NCBI GenBank assembly: GCA_002478265.1
Contig: DLNC01000029.1
Span: 1 to 55,767 of the forward strand
Reading direction: 5' to 3'
From: Syntrophaceae bacterium UBA7520
GTDB taxonomy: Bacteria > Desulfobacterota > Syntrophia > Syntrophales > Smithellaceae
DNA: 55,767 bases
The notes beneath the pieces are model-generated. The model did not search any database. It was not told where the DNA came from and saw nothing but the letters and a program-made list of their open reading frames with translations. Shown in pieces: positions 41,610 to 49,572 of this stretch. Both the position numbers and the translations under genes were made by a program. Position 1 is the first letter of the stretch; each line of letters opens with the position of its first letter.

Positions 41610-42938
41610 TCAGGTTTTTGGGGCAACCTCATATCTTTTGGAGACGATGATAATGAAACTCATCAGCAGGACAAAAGCCGGATAAACTGCCTTAATCCAG
41701 TAGCCGTAAGCCGCAAACAGATACAGACTGGCGCCGATCCACGCCGCGGCAATGGCTAATGTTGTTATTCCGCCGACAAAAGCCGTCAGGCGCGGAATAA
41801 TCAGCGCGACATAAAGTCCGAAGCAGAAAATCATCGCCAGTTCCAAAGCCGCCGCCCAGTCCGGCCGTACGACATAATCGTCACTTAAGATATTATCGAT
41901 AACGTTGGCGGTAATTTTCACCGAGGGAACATTGTAGGCAACGGGCGTTTCCTGCAATTCGCCCAGGGCGGCGGTGCTCGGCGCGATGATGACAATTTTA
42001 TCGCGGAAAGATTCCGCGGGTATTTTTTTATTAATGACATCGATAAATTCATAATAAGGAATATCGCGCTTGAAGGCGATATGCATGTTACCATTGATCA
42101 GGGGGATTTTTTTCGCTCCCACGTCAATTGTCTTGCCGAAGTTAATATCCGGCAAATCCATATTCAGATAAGCCAGCGCGGCCTGCAGGGCAAACGCTGG
42201 AAATATTCTGTTTTGGTATCTGATAAAGAGCCGCTCGCCGCGCACCACGTTGTCTCTTTCCGGAATAATATTTATATGCCCCAGGCGCGAAGCCTCGCGC
42301 GCGAAAGGCTCTATGGGTGCGGTAATGGCTGAAGCGGTAATACTTTTATCTTGCGGATAAGGGAAAAGTGAATTGCCCGCGAGGTAATCAGGCAGGCTTT
42401 TTACAGCATCATTTTTTTTCTGACTATTCAGATCGAAAAGCACGGGCAGCAGCACCTTTTTACTCGTGGCGAGGGAGTTGGCCAGAATAGCGTCGTTATC
42501 CAGCCGCTGTTCCGCATCCTTGAGCGCGGAGAGCAAAATTATCGTGCTGATATTTTTGCGGGAATATTGCGGATTATTTTCAATGGTTTTAATTATGTTG
42601 GTGACTTCCCTGAGGCCGTGGTTCATATCTTTGCCGGCGTAAATAAGATCCAGGCCGATCACCCTGGCCCCGTAAGCGTCGAGCATGTCAATCATAAAGG
42701 CGACATAGGAACGGGGCCAGGGCCAGGGCCCGAAATCGGCAATGCTTCTGTCGTCAATGGCAATGATACTCACCGCGGAAGAAGCGGGCTTAGCCCGCAG
42801 GCGCGAGCCCAAATCATATAATCCATATTCGAGCCTTTCCAGATTTGACCAAAAGAAGAAAATGGCGAAAAGCGCAAGAAGCGCCAGAGCGATACCATGT
42901 CGAAAATCATTGATTATCGACTTATCAAATTCTTTCAT
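41610..42938 (-). CDS. CHASE2-domain membrane protein without output domain
   Basis: The 442-residue protein has a membrane helix at about 13-32, a large extracytoplasmic CHASE2 sensor (about 35-345), and three helices at about 355-425. The typical core VSIIAIDDRSIADFGPWPWPR (in part IAIDDRSIADFGPWPWPR) is present. CHASE2 proteins normally end in a cyclase, kinase or phosphodiesterase domain, but this one stops after the last helix at VSKRYEVAPKT. No continuing frame was found downstream. It may signal through a partner, or be a truncated sensor. Confidence 0.87.
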   Translation of the reverse strand: MKEFDKSIINDFRHGIALALLALFAIFFFWSNLERLEYGLYDLGSRLRAKPASSAVSIIAIDDRSIADFGPWPWPRSYVAFMIDMLDAYGARVIGLDLIYAGKDMNHGLREVTNIIKTIENNPQYSRKNISTIILLSALKDAEQRLDNDAILANSLATSKKVLLPVLFDLNSQKKNDAVKSLPDYLAGNSLFPYPQDKSITASAITAPIEPFAREASRLGHINIIPERDNVVRGERLFIRYQNRIFPAFALQAALAYLNMDLPDINFGKTIDVGAKKIPLINGNMHIAFKRDIPYYEFIDVINKKIPAESFRDKIVIIAPSTAALGELQETPVAYNVPSVKITANVIDNILSDDYVVRPDWAAALELAMIFCFGLYVALIIPRLTAFVGGITTLAIAAAWIGASLYLFAAYGYWIKAVYPAFVLLMSFIIIVSKRYEVAPKT

Positions 42939-43053
42939 CTAACCCTCTTGTAAAGTTGCCAGAAGCGGTGCCTGTCAACCGAACACGGATTTATTTAATA
43001 ACATAAGCGGCGAGAATATTGCAATATTTGATGTTTGGCTTTATGCTGCGCCC

Positions 43054-43524
43054 ATGACGATGAATCGCGGGGAAAAAGGAATTACCAATTCCGCGGAAAT
43101 TGCCGATATCATATGCCGGGCGCAGATCTGCCGCGTGGCCATGGTGGATGGCGCAAAGCCGTATATTGTGCCGGTTAACTTTGTTGTAGCGGGCGATCAT
43201 CTTTATTTCCACTGCGCGCGCCGGGGAAAGAAAATCGATATTCTGCGCAGCAACACAAATGTCTGTTTTCAAATGGACGTGGATACCGAGATTATCGCGG
43301 GTAAAAATCCCTGTGACTGGGGAATGAAATATCTGAGTGTCATCGGTTACGGCCGCGCCTTTTTTGTGACTGACGCTGCGCAGAAAGTTAAAGTACTCAA
43401 CAAGTTGATGGGAAAATACGCCGGCGCCGGCAGTTATAACTACCCGGAAGAAATCATCCAAAAGACAATGATTGTCGGCGTGGCCATCGAAAAGCTCACC
43501 GGCAAAAAGTCACGCCTGCCCTGA
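43054..43524 (+). CDS. Pyridoxamine 5'-phosphate oxidase-like flavin-binding protein
   Basis: The 156-residue protein has the split-barrel flavin-binding fold: ICRVAMVDGAKPYIVPVNFV, LYFHCARRGKKIDILRSN and CFQMDVDTEII are the usual strand segments, close to the NimA-like branch. The family binds FMN and may act in redox, or as a small-molecule binder. It has a weak ribosome-binding site and stands alone, convergent with lysA. Substrate is unknown. Length is normal for the small stand-alone members. Confidence 0.85.
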   Translation: MTMNRGEKGITNSAEIADIICRAQICRVAMVDGAKPYIVPVNFVVAGDHLYFHCARRGKKIDILRSNTNVCFQMDVDTEIIAGKNPCDWGMKYLSVIGYGRAFFVTDAAQKVKVLNKLMGKYAGAGSYNYPEEIIQKTMIVGVAIEKLTGKKSRLP

Positions 43525-43541
43525 TTGCCGAAATTTAATTT

Positions 43542-44807
43542 TTAGATTTTGAATTCAGCTAGCCCCGCTAAATCCAGCGTGGCGAAATAATCATCTACTG
43601 TTTCAGCGCGCCTTATCTGCATAACAGAGCCGTCATCTCTCAGCAATAATTCCGCGGAACGCAGTTTGCCGTTGTAATTGAAACCCATGGCGTGACCATG
43701 AGCGCCGGTGTCATGGATGACGACGATATCCCCGGGCTCCAGCTCCGGCAGCAGACGGTCGATGGCGAATTTGTCGTTATTTTCACAAAGAGAACCGGTG
43801 ACATCATAGGCAATATTGTGTGGTTTATGTTCTTTGCCCACAACCGTGATGTGGTGATAAGCGCCGTAAATGGCCGGACGCATTAAGTTGGCCATACTGG
43901 CGTCAAGCCCCGCGAATTTCTTGTAAGTGTCTTTAATGTGCAGGACGCGGGAGACCAGATAGCCATAGGGCCCGGTAATATAGCGGCCGCACTCGGTGAA
44001 TATTTTAAGCGGGCCCACGCCGCCGGCCACGATAATTTCCTCATATTTGCTTTTGACGCCGCGGCTCATCGCGGCCAGATCAATGCGCTCCTGCTCCGGC
44101 AGGTAAGGAATGCCCACGCCGCCGCTGAGGTTGACGAATTCGAAGCGGATTTTAAGCTTCCGGGATATTTCCGCCACCAGCTCAAAAAGAATCTGGGCTG
44201 TTTCTACAAAGTAATTGGCGTCAAGCTCGTTGGAGGCGACCATGGCGTGAATGCCGAAACGCCGCACTCCTTTATCCCTGCATATTTTATATCCCGCGAA
44301 TAACTGCTCGCGCGTGAAGCCGTATTTCGCCTCTTCCGGATGCCCGATGATGACATTGCCTTTTTTCAGCGGCCCCGGATTGTAACGCATGCAAATCAAC
44401 TCCGGCAAACCGGCATGTGTCTCCAGAAACGCAATGTGCGATATGTCGTCAAGATTAATTATCGCGCCCATCTGCCTGGCTTTGACAAATTCCTCCGCCG
44501 GCGTATCATTGGAAGAAAACATGATTTCCTCGCCGGTGATACCGGTCTTTTCGGCCAGAAGAAGCTCCGGCAGGGAACTGCAATCGGCGCCGAATCCTTC
44601 TTTGCTCAGGATTTTCATCAGATAAGGGTTAGGCGCTGCCTTCACGGCGAAAAACTCTTTAAAGCCTTCGTTCCAGGAAAAACTCTGTTTAAAATCGCGG
44701 GCGTTTTCTCTGATAGCCTTTTCATCGTACAGATGAAAAGGCGTGGGGAACTTTTCTATTATTTTTTCTATTTGTTTTTTGGTAAAGGGCAGAGCTTTCA
44801 CCGCCAT
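43542..44807 (-). CDS. lysA: Diaminopimelate decarboxylase
   Basis: The 421-residue PLP enzyme converts meso-diaminopimelate to L-lysine, the last step of lysine synthesis. PLP lysine is Lys 56 in FFAVKAAPNPYLM. Other landmarks are the GGVGIPY loop, ECGRYITGPYGYL and the C-terminal CENNDKFAIDRLLPEL. GGGAG precedes the start. It is alone on the minus strand, next to the phosphate module and upstream in the map of the KamA operon, which could use its product lysine as substrate; that is inference. Confidence 0.93.
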   Translation of the reverse strand: MAVKALPFTKKQIEKIIEKFPTPFHLYDEKAIRENARDFKQSFSWNEGFKEFFAVKAAPNPYLMKILSKEGFGADCSSLPELLLAEKTGITGEEIMFSSNDTPAEEFVKARQMGAIINLDDISHIAFLETHAGLPELICMRYNPGPLKKGNVIIGHPEEAKYGFTREQLFAGYKICRDKGVRRFGIHAMVASNELDANYFVETAQILFELVAEISRKLKIRFEFVNLSGGVGIPYLPEQERIDLAAMSRGVKSKYEEIIVAGGVGPLKIFTECGRYITGPYGYLVSRVLHIKDTYKKFAGLDASMANLMRPAIYGAYHHITVVGKEHKPHNIAYDVTGSLCENNDKFAIDRLLPELEPGDIVVIHDTGAHGHAMGFNYNGKLRSAELLLRDDGSVMQIRRAETVDDYFATLDLAGLAEFKI

Positions 44808-44934
44808 ATATTTTGTGTCTCCCTTTGGCTTGCGCCGCGTGAAAAAAGCAGCTAAATCTTATAATTACCGGACGCAGAAATCATTTAAGTTAAAAAAAGA
44901 AAATTATCAATACTAATTTCTCTGGGCAAAGCGA

Positions 44935-45936
44935 CTACAGGATAAGAATTTTGACGGCAAAATATATAAGCGAAGAAATTATCGCGGACATGGGAATGGT
45001 CAGAATCCATGCCCAGATGATATTGCCGGCCACGCCCCAGCGCACGGCGGATAATCTTTTGCTCGCGCCCACGCCGACAATCGCCCCCGCGATGGTATGC
45101 GTTGTGCTGACGGGAATGCCGCCCACGGTCGCGCCGATAATGGAACAAGCGGCGGCCGTTTCCGCGCTAAAGCCGCCGATGGGTTGCAGTTTGGTAATTT
45201 TCGTGCCCATGGTTTTTACGATGCGCCAGCCGCCAAACATTGTGCCCAGCGAAATAACCGAGTAGCTGGCGATAATTACCCACACCGGGATGTGGAATGT
45301 ATCGCCCAGAAAACCCTTGCTGAAGAGCGCCATGGCGATAATACCCATTGTTTTCTGCGCGTCGTTCATGCCGTGCCCCAGCGAATAGACAGCGGCGGAA
45401 AAAAGCTGTAATTTGCGGAAAATCTTGTCGGTCTTGGCGATGTTCGAGTTGCGGCACAGATTCATGGAAATAACCATGAAGGTAAATCCCAAGATCATGC
45501 CGACGGCTGGAGAAACAACAATAAATAATGTTGTCTTAGTGATGCCCGACCACACCAGCGTTGAGACACCTGCCTTGGAAACAGCCGCACCGATCAGTCC
45601 GCCAATCAGGGCATGAGATGAACTGCTGGGCAGGCCGTAATACCAGGTGATGATGTTCCAGATAATCGCGCCCCCCAGGGCGGAGAAGATAACCAGATTA
45701 TCGGCGACATCAATCTGGATGATGCCTTTTCCCACGGTATGCGCGACCGCCGTTCCCACAAAAAAAACCGCGGAAAAATTGAAAAAAGCCGCCCAGATAA
45801 CAGCAAATTTCGGGGAAAGCACGCGGGTGGAAACAACAGTGGAGATGGAATTGGCGGCGTCATGAAAACCGTTGAGAAAATCAAACATTAAGGCGATAAA
45901 CACGAGAAGAAAAACAAAAGTTACCGACTCAAGCAT
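44935..45936 (-). CDS. Pit-type inorganic phosphate transporter
   Basis: The 333-residue membrane protein has about ten helices and the two signature repeats GFHDAANSISTVVSTRVLSP (about 23-42) and GHGMNDAQKTMGI (about 208-220), typical of PiT symporters. It takes up phosphate with a cation. The start lies eight bases inside the DUF47 gene, so the two are co-translated. Pit-DUF47 pairs are common and usually act together in phosphate uptake. The substrate could also be sulfate or arsenate in some relatives. Confidence 0.93.
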   Translation of the reverse strand: MLESVTFVFLLVFIALMFDFLNGFHDAANSISTVVSTRVLSPKFAVIWAAFFNFSAVFFVGTAVAHTVGKGIIQIDVADNLVIFSALGGAIIWNIITWYYGLPSSSSHALIGGLIGAAVSKAGVSTLVWSGITKTTLFIVVSPAVGMILGFTFMVISMNLCRNSNIAKTDKIFRKLQLFSAAVYSLGHGMNDAQKTMGIIAMALFSKGFLGDTFHIPVWVIIASYSVISLGTMFGGWRIVKTMGTKITKLQPIGGFSAETAAACSIIGATVGGIPVSTTHTIAGAIVGVGASKRLSAVRWGVAGNIIWAWILTIPMSAIISSLIYFAVKILIL

Positions 45937-46549
45937 GTTTCAGGACAATCCCTTCCACAATGTTGGAAACATCTTCACAAACGTCAATCGCCTCTTCCAA
46001 AAGCTGATAGATGTCTTTCCATTTGACCAGCTCAATGGGATCCTTTTCCTGCGCGAAAAGCTCGGCCATGATGGTTCTGATGGCGATGTCACCTTCGTTT
46101 TCCAGCGTGTTGACTTCCACGCAGCCGTCAAGAATCATTTCGGAATTTTTCATGTTCCGCATGGAATGAACGATGCTTTTGAGTTTCTTTATCGCTTCAT
46201 TGAGAATGCGCGCCTGGATTATTATTTTATCGGAGGGATTTTTTACTTTATATAGGTAAATCCGCACGGCCGTGGCCTCTATGACATCCATAATGCTGTC
46301 CATTTTATTGACCAGCGCGTAGATATCCTCGCGGTCAATCGGCGTGAGGAAAGTTTTGTGCATTTTTTCGTAGGTTTTGTGGGTGATGCCGTCGGCTTCG
46401 TGTTCGATCTGTTTCAGTTTGGTGACAATGGTTTCGGAATAATCCTTTTTTTGGGTCATTTCCAGAAAAAGCTGCCCGCCTTCGGCAATTTTGTCGGCCA
46501 GCTCTTCAAAGAACTCAAAAAAATTCTCCTCCCTAGGAAACAAGCGCAT
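45929..46549 (-). CDS. DUF47 PhoU-like protein
   Basis: The 206-residue protein is a PhoU-like helical bundle of the DUF47 family, partner of Pit transporters. Start MRLFPREENFFEFFEELADK and the HEADGITHKTYEKMHKTFLTPIDREDIY stretch (in part HEADGITHKTYEKM) are typical. It probably controls or assists the Pit transporter, which overlaps it by eight bases. AGGAGG eight bases upstream gives a strong start at 46549. A palindrome at 46636-46649 and a hairpin at 46589-46611 lie in its leader. Confidence 0.92.
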   Translation of the reverse strand: MRLFPREENFFEFFEELADKIAEGGQLFLEMTQKKDYSETIVTKLKQIEHEADGITHKTYEKMHKTFLTPIDREDIYALVNKMDSIMDVIEATAVRIYLYKVKNPSDKIIIQARILNEAIKKLKSIVHSMRNMKNSEMILDGCVEVNTLENEGDIAIRTIMAELFAQEKDPIELVKWKDIYQLLEEAIDVCEDVSNIVEGIVLKHA

Positions 46550-46588
46550 GAGAAAAACCTCCTGTCAATGTTCGCAAACGTTTCTAGA

Positions 46589-46611
46589 AATTGGCTGCCC
46601 TCTAGCCAATT
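46589..46611. other. Hairpin in the leader of the DUF47-Pit operon
   Basis: AATTGGCT (46589-46596) and AGCCAATT (46604-46611) form a perfect 8-bp stem with a 7-base loop, between the GNAT stop and the DUF47 start. No T run follows on either strand, so termination is unlikely. Confidence 0.5.
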
Positions 46612-46635
46612 ACGGGGAAAATTGCAAGGATTAAA

Positions 46636-46649
46636 ATCGTCCGGACGAT
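46636..46649. promoter_or_regulatory. 14-bp perfect palindrome upstream of DUF47-Pit
   Basis: ATCGTCCGGACGAT is perfectly self-complementary and lies about 87 bases before the DUF47 start. It is a plausible operator for a dimeric regulator of the phosphate module. No regulator gene is nearby. Confidence 0.4.
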
Positions 46650-46671
46650 CAACAAACGCGCATGTTAGCGG

Positions 46672-47157
46672 TTATTTGAGGATTTTGACGTAAATAATTT
46701 TGCCGTCGCCGGGAGCGTAAAAATCTTTGAGCAGCGCTCCCTGATGATAACCACATTTTTCATAGAAAATGCGTGTCGGTTCATATTGCTGACGCGAAGA
46801 CGTGTCGACATAAATCTGCCGTCCGCCCGCTTCAAAGATTATTTTTTCCGTTTCTGTCAGCAGTTTTTTGCCTATGCCCCTGCCTCGCAATTGGGGCTGG
46901 ATGGCTATCCAGTAGATATCATAGCTGCCCATGGTCGCCGGAATAAGCCCCCAGCAGGCATAGCCGATGACGCGGCCGGCATCTTCGGCAAAGAGAAACT
47001 CATAGGAGCTATCAGAGCCAAGCTCAAGTTTCTCTTGCGCCAGTTCCACGGCGATTTCTGTTTCCGCCGTGGAAAAAAAACCGCTCGCGCGGACAATTTC
47101 TTCAATCGCTGCGACATCCGTCGGTTTTATCCGCCTTCTGTATTTAATTTCTTCCAT
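46672..47157 (-). CDS. GNAT acetyltransferase, last gene of the KamA operon
   Basis: The 161-residue protein has the GNAT fold: DIYWIAIQPQLRGRGIGKKLLTETEK (in part QPQLRGRGIGKKLL) holds the acetyl-CoA loop, and IYVDTSSRQQYEPTRIFYEKCGYHQGALL ends it (in part TRIFYEKCGYHQGA). It starts five bases after the DUF486 stop, as the last gene of a tight five-gene run with KamA and two ATP-grasp genes. It could acetylate an amino group of the conjugate made by that pathway, as beta-lysine acetyltransferase does elsewhere; the link is inferred from position only. Confidence 0.88.
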   Translation of the reverse strand: MEEIKYRRRIKPTDVAAIEEIVRASGFFSTAETEIAVELAQEKLELGSDSSYEFLFAEDAGRVIGYACWGLIPATMGSYDIYWIAIQPQLRGRGIGKKLLTETEKIIFEAGGRQIYVDTSSRQQYEPTRIFYEKCGYHQGALLKDFYAPGDGKIIYVKILK

Positions 47158-47162
47158 GTTTT

Positions 47163-47510
47163 TTAATGTTGCGGCAGTCCGTCACGAAACATGAAGTATA
47201 CTGCCCCGACCAGGCAAAGTCCCGCCCAGAGGAAATTCGCGCGCACGGGCTGTTTCATATATAACACGGCGAAAGCGGCGAAAACGATCATGGTGATCAC
47301 TTCCTGGATAATTTTCAGCTGGCAAAGACTATAATACTGAAAGCCGATTCTGTTGGCGGGGACCTGCAGCACGTACTCAAAAAACGCTATCCCCCAGCTG
47401 AAAACGATCACAAACATCAGCGGTTTGTTATTGAGATTTTTCAAATGTCCGTACCAGGCGAAAGTCATAAACAAATTAGAAAAGAAAAGAAAAACAACCG
47501 TTTTTAGCAC
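47163..47510 (-). CDS. DUF486/DMT-like small membrane protein
   Basis: The 115-residue protein has four membrane helices and matches DUF486, a small EmrE-like family. Characteristic is NLFMTFAWYGHLKNLNNKPL followed by FSWGIAFFEYVLQVPANRIG, with YYSLCQLKIIQEV. Function is unknown, though a transporter is likely. It lies in the KamA operon 21 bases after the second ATP-grasp gene and five bases before the GNAT gene, so it may export or import the product or precursor of that pathway. Confidence 0.85.
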   Translation of the reverse strand: MLKTVVFLFFSNLFMTFAWYGHLKNLNNKPLMFVIVFSWGIAFFEYVLQVPANRIGFQYYSLCQLKIIQEVITMIVFAAFAVLYMKQPVRANFLWAGLCLVGAVYFMFRDGLPQH

Positions 47511-47531
47511 GACAAATACTACTCCTTCATA

Positions 47532-48515
47532 TTATTTCATCGCGTCTTCTAAAATCAACCCGATGGCTTCATGATATTCGATTCCCGCTTCCGTAAGCGC
47601 CGCGGCAAAACCAGCGTCCGGTGAGATGCAGGGGTTAGCGTTGATTTCCAGCACCCATGGTTTGTTGCCGCTATCCACGCGGAAATCAACCCGCGCGTAC
47701 CCGCGCAAGCCGAAGAGTTCCCAGCAGCGCAGGGATATCTCCCGCAGGGAATCCATTAACGGTTTCTCCGCGGGGGCGAAAGCAAATTTTCTGATGGTGT
47801 TGTTATACTCAAACGAATCCGCCGCCCATTTTGCGCGATAGTCCACCAGCTTCGGTTTGTCCGGCGCGTAATCGCGGAAAAGCATTTCCGCTATGGGCAG
47901 AACCCGCGCGCGGCCTTTTTCCGCGATCAGCCCGACATTGAATTCACGACCGTCAATGAAAGCCTCGGCAAAACAAGAGCCGCCTAATTTTGCCCGGCGA
48001 CTCTTCATCTGAGCCAGCATTTCCGCGTCGCTTGTACGCTTGATAAGCGACGTTTCATCCAGGCCGATGGAGGCGTGTTCCCAGGTGGACTTGATTATAT
48101 ATTGTTCGGCTTTTGTTTCCTGAAATAAAGATCCGTCTTGTTCCAGCCAGTCCGGCGTGGCAATGCCGGCGCGGCGCATCATTTTTTTAGCCAGCGGCTT
48201 ATTGGAGGAGATAAACATCGCCTCCGTAGGACAGCCGGTATAAGGAATTTGCAGGTAATCGAGCAAAGCGCAGGCAAGATGGATAAGCGAGCCCCGGCCG
48301 GCTATAGTTTCCACAATATTAAAAACAACGGACGGTTTCAGGGCGCGCAGCTTCGCGCCGGTTGAATTTAAATCCAGCGCGATCGGCAGAAGCACCGGCT
48401 CGTAATGATGTTTTTGTGCGGCGGCGGCGATGGCTTCGGCCTGCCGTAGGCAATCCAGTTCGTCTTCCGGCGCGTCCGCGGCAATATCACTATGTAGAAT
48501 GACCACTTTTTTCAT
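47532..48515 (-). CDS. ATP-grasp ligase, D-Ala-D-Ala ligase-like (second of pair)
   Basis: The 327-residue ATP-grasp protein has the D-Ala-D-Ala ligase C-terminal fold: SSNKPLAKKMMRRAGIATPDWL, KSTWEHASIGLDE, and the metal-binding VDFRVDSGNKPWVLEINANPC end (in part VLEINANPC). It lacks the classical N-terminal tyrosine and serine pattern of Ddl, so it is probably not a cell-wall Ddl. It lies 18 bases after its paralog and 21 before the DUF486 gene. The pair might link a beta-amino acid to another amine or amino acid in two steps; this is inferred. Confidence 0.85.
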   Translation of the reverse strand: MKKVVILHSDIAADAPEDELDCLRQAEAIAAAAQKHHYEPVLLPIALDLNSTGAKLRALKPSVVFNIVETIAGRGSLIHLACALLDYLQIPYTGCPTEAMFISSNKPLAKKMMRRAGIATPDWLEQDGSLFQETKAEQYIIKSTWEHASIGLDETSLIKRTSDAEMLAQMKSRRAKLGGSCFAEAFIDGREFNVGLIAEKGRARVLPIAEMLFRDYAPDKPKLVDYRAKWAADSFEYNNTIRKFAFAPAEKPLMDSLREISLRCWELFGLRGYARVDFRVDSGNKPWVLEINANPCISPDAGFAAALTEAGIEYHEAIGLILEDAMK

Positions 48516-48533
48516 TGTAAACCAAAGAAACGC

Positions 48534-49526
48534 TCAGCTGCCTGCTCGTCGCAGGGCGGACTGCATTATTGAGCTGATCAGTTCATGATAGCTTATGCCC
48601 AGCTTGGTGCAAAGTATCGGTAGGTCCGAATGGTGGGGGTGCAACCCCGAAAGAGGGTTGACTTCCATGAAATTGGGCACGCCCGCCGCGTCAGAACGCA
48701 GGTCGACGCGCCCGGCATCCCTGAGATTCAGCCCGCGCCAGGCCATAAGCGCGACGTCCATCGCGCGGCGCGCCTCCTCGTCATCGGCCAGCGCGTATTG
48801 CACCAATTCTTCACAGCGTTCCTTATTTTCATAGGAGTAGGCGTTTTTCTCCGCTTCCGGGTTGAGAATAATTTCCATCGCCCCCAGCGCGCGCGCCTCC
48901 TTGCCCGACCCCAGTATGCCCACGGTGAATTCTCTGCCCGGCAGATACGTTTCCAGAAGCACCGGCTGATTATACGTTTTTAAGAGATGCGGGCAGACTT
49001 GCCGGAGTTCCTGTTGGGTGTTAATCTTTGAAGAGGAGTTTATCCCTTTTCCTGTTCCTTCGGCGACAGGTTTTGCAAAAAGAGGGTAAGGCAGACGAAC
49101 CCGGTCTAAATCATCAAGGAATTCAACAACAAAGAAGTCAGGCGTGGGAATTTTTAAATCACGGATAATATGCTTGGTAATGCCCTTATGCAGGGTGAGA
49201 GTGAGCGCCAGCGGGTCGGAAAAGGTATAAGGAATGTTATAGGCGTCCAAAATGGCGGGAACCTGCGCTTCGCGTCCGAATCCGTACATACCTTCCGCGA
49301 TGTTGAAGACAAGATCCCAGCGCTCTCCCGCCGCAACACGTCGTATAAGCGCTTTGACATTGCCTATCCTCTCCGGCTGAAAGCCGAGTTCCAGGATAAC
49401 TTTTTCCAACGCGTCAATAGTACCGGGGAAGTCGAATTCGGCGATTTCTTCGGGGGAGTATCCTTCTTTTAGGTAGTCGTCGCGTAAATCATACGTCAGG
49501 CCGACCTTTATTCTCTTTGCAGCCAT
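48534..49526 (-). CDS. ATP-grasp ligase, D-Ala-D-Ala ligase-like (first of pair)
   Basis: The 330-residue ATP-grasp enzyme begins KRIKVGLTYDLRDDYL and has TPDFFVVEFLDDLDRVRLPYPLFAKPVAEGTGKG in its ATP site (in part PLFAKPVAEGTGKG). The C-terminal metal site is RVDLRSDAAGVPNFMEVNPLSG (in part NFMEVNPLSG), with the HSDLP end. The start is the ATG at 49526; the frame to 49652 would run into kamA. It lies 46 bases after kamA and 18 before a second, clearly different ATP-grasp gene. It would couple ATP to forming an amide or ester on a carboxylate. Confidence 0.85.
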   Translation of the reverse strand: MAAKRIKVGLTYDLRDDYLKEGYSPEEIAEFDFPGTIDALEKVILELGFQPERIGNVKALIRRVAAGERWDLVFNIAEGMYGFGREAQVPAILDAYNIPYTFSDPLALTLTLHKGITKHIIRDLKIPTPDFFVVEFLDDLDRVRLPYPLFAKPVAEGTGKGINSSSKINTQQELRQVCPHLLKTYNQPVLLETYLPGREFTVGILGSGKEARALGAMEIILNPEAEKNAYSYENKERCEELVQYALADDEEARRAMDVALMAWRGLNLRDAGRVDLRSDAAGVPNFMEVNPLSGLHPHHSDLPILCTKLGISYHELISSIMQSALRRAGS

Positions 49527-49572
49527 ATATAATAAGGAAAGAAGAACCCTCCCTCGCGCTGTTTCACCATTA

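Noticed and set aside
44808..44934. Lysine riboswitch before lysA
   Set aside because: The short leader shows no L-box core or comparable long fold. The KamA leader also shows none.
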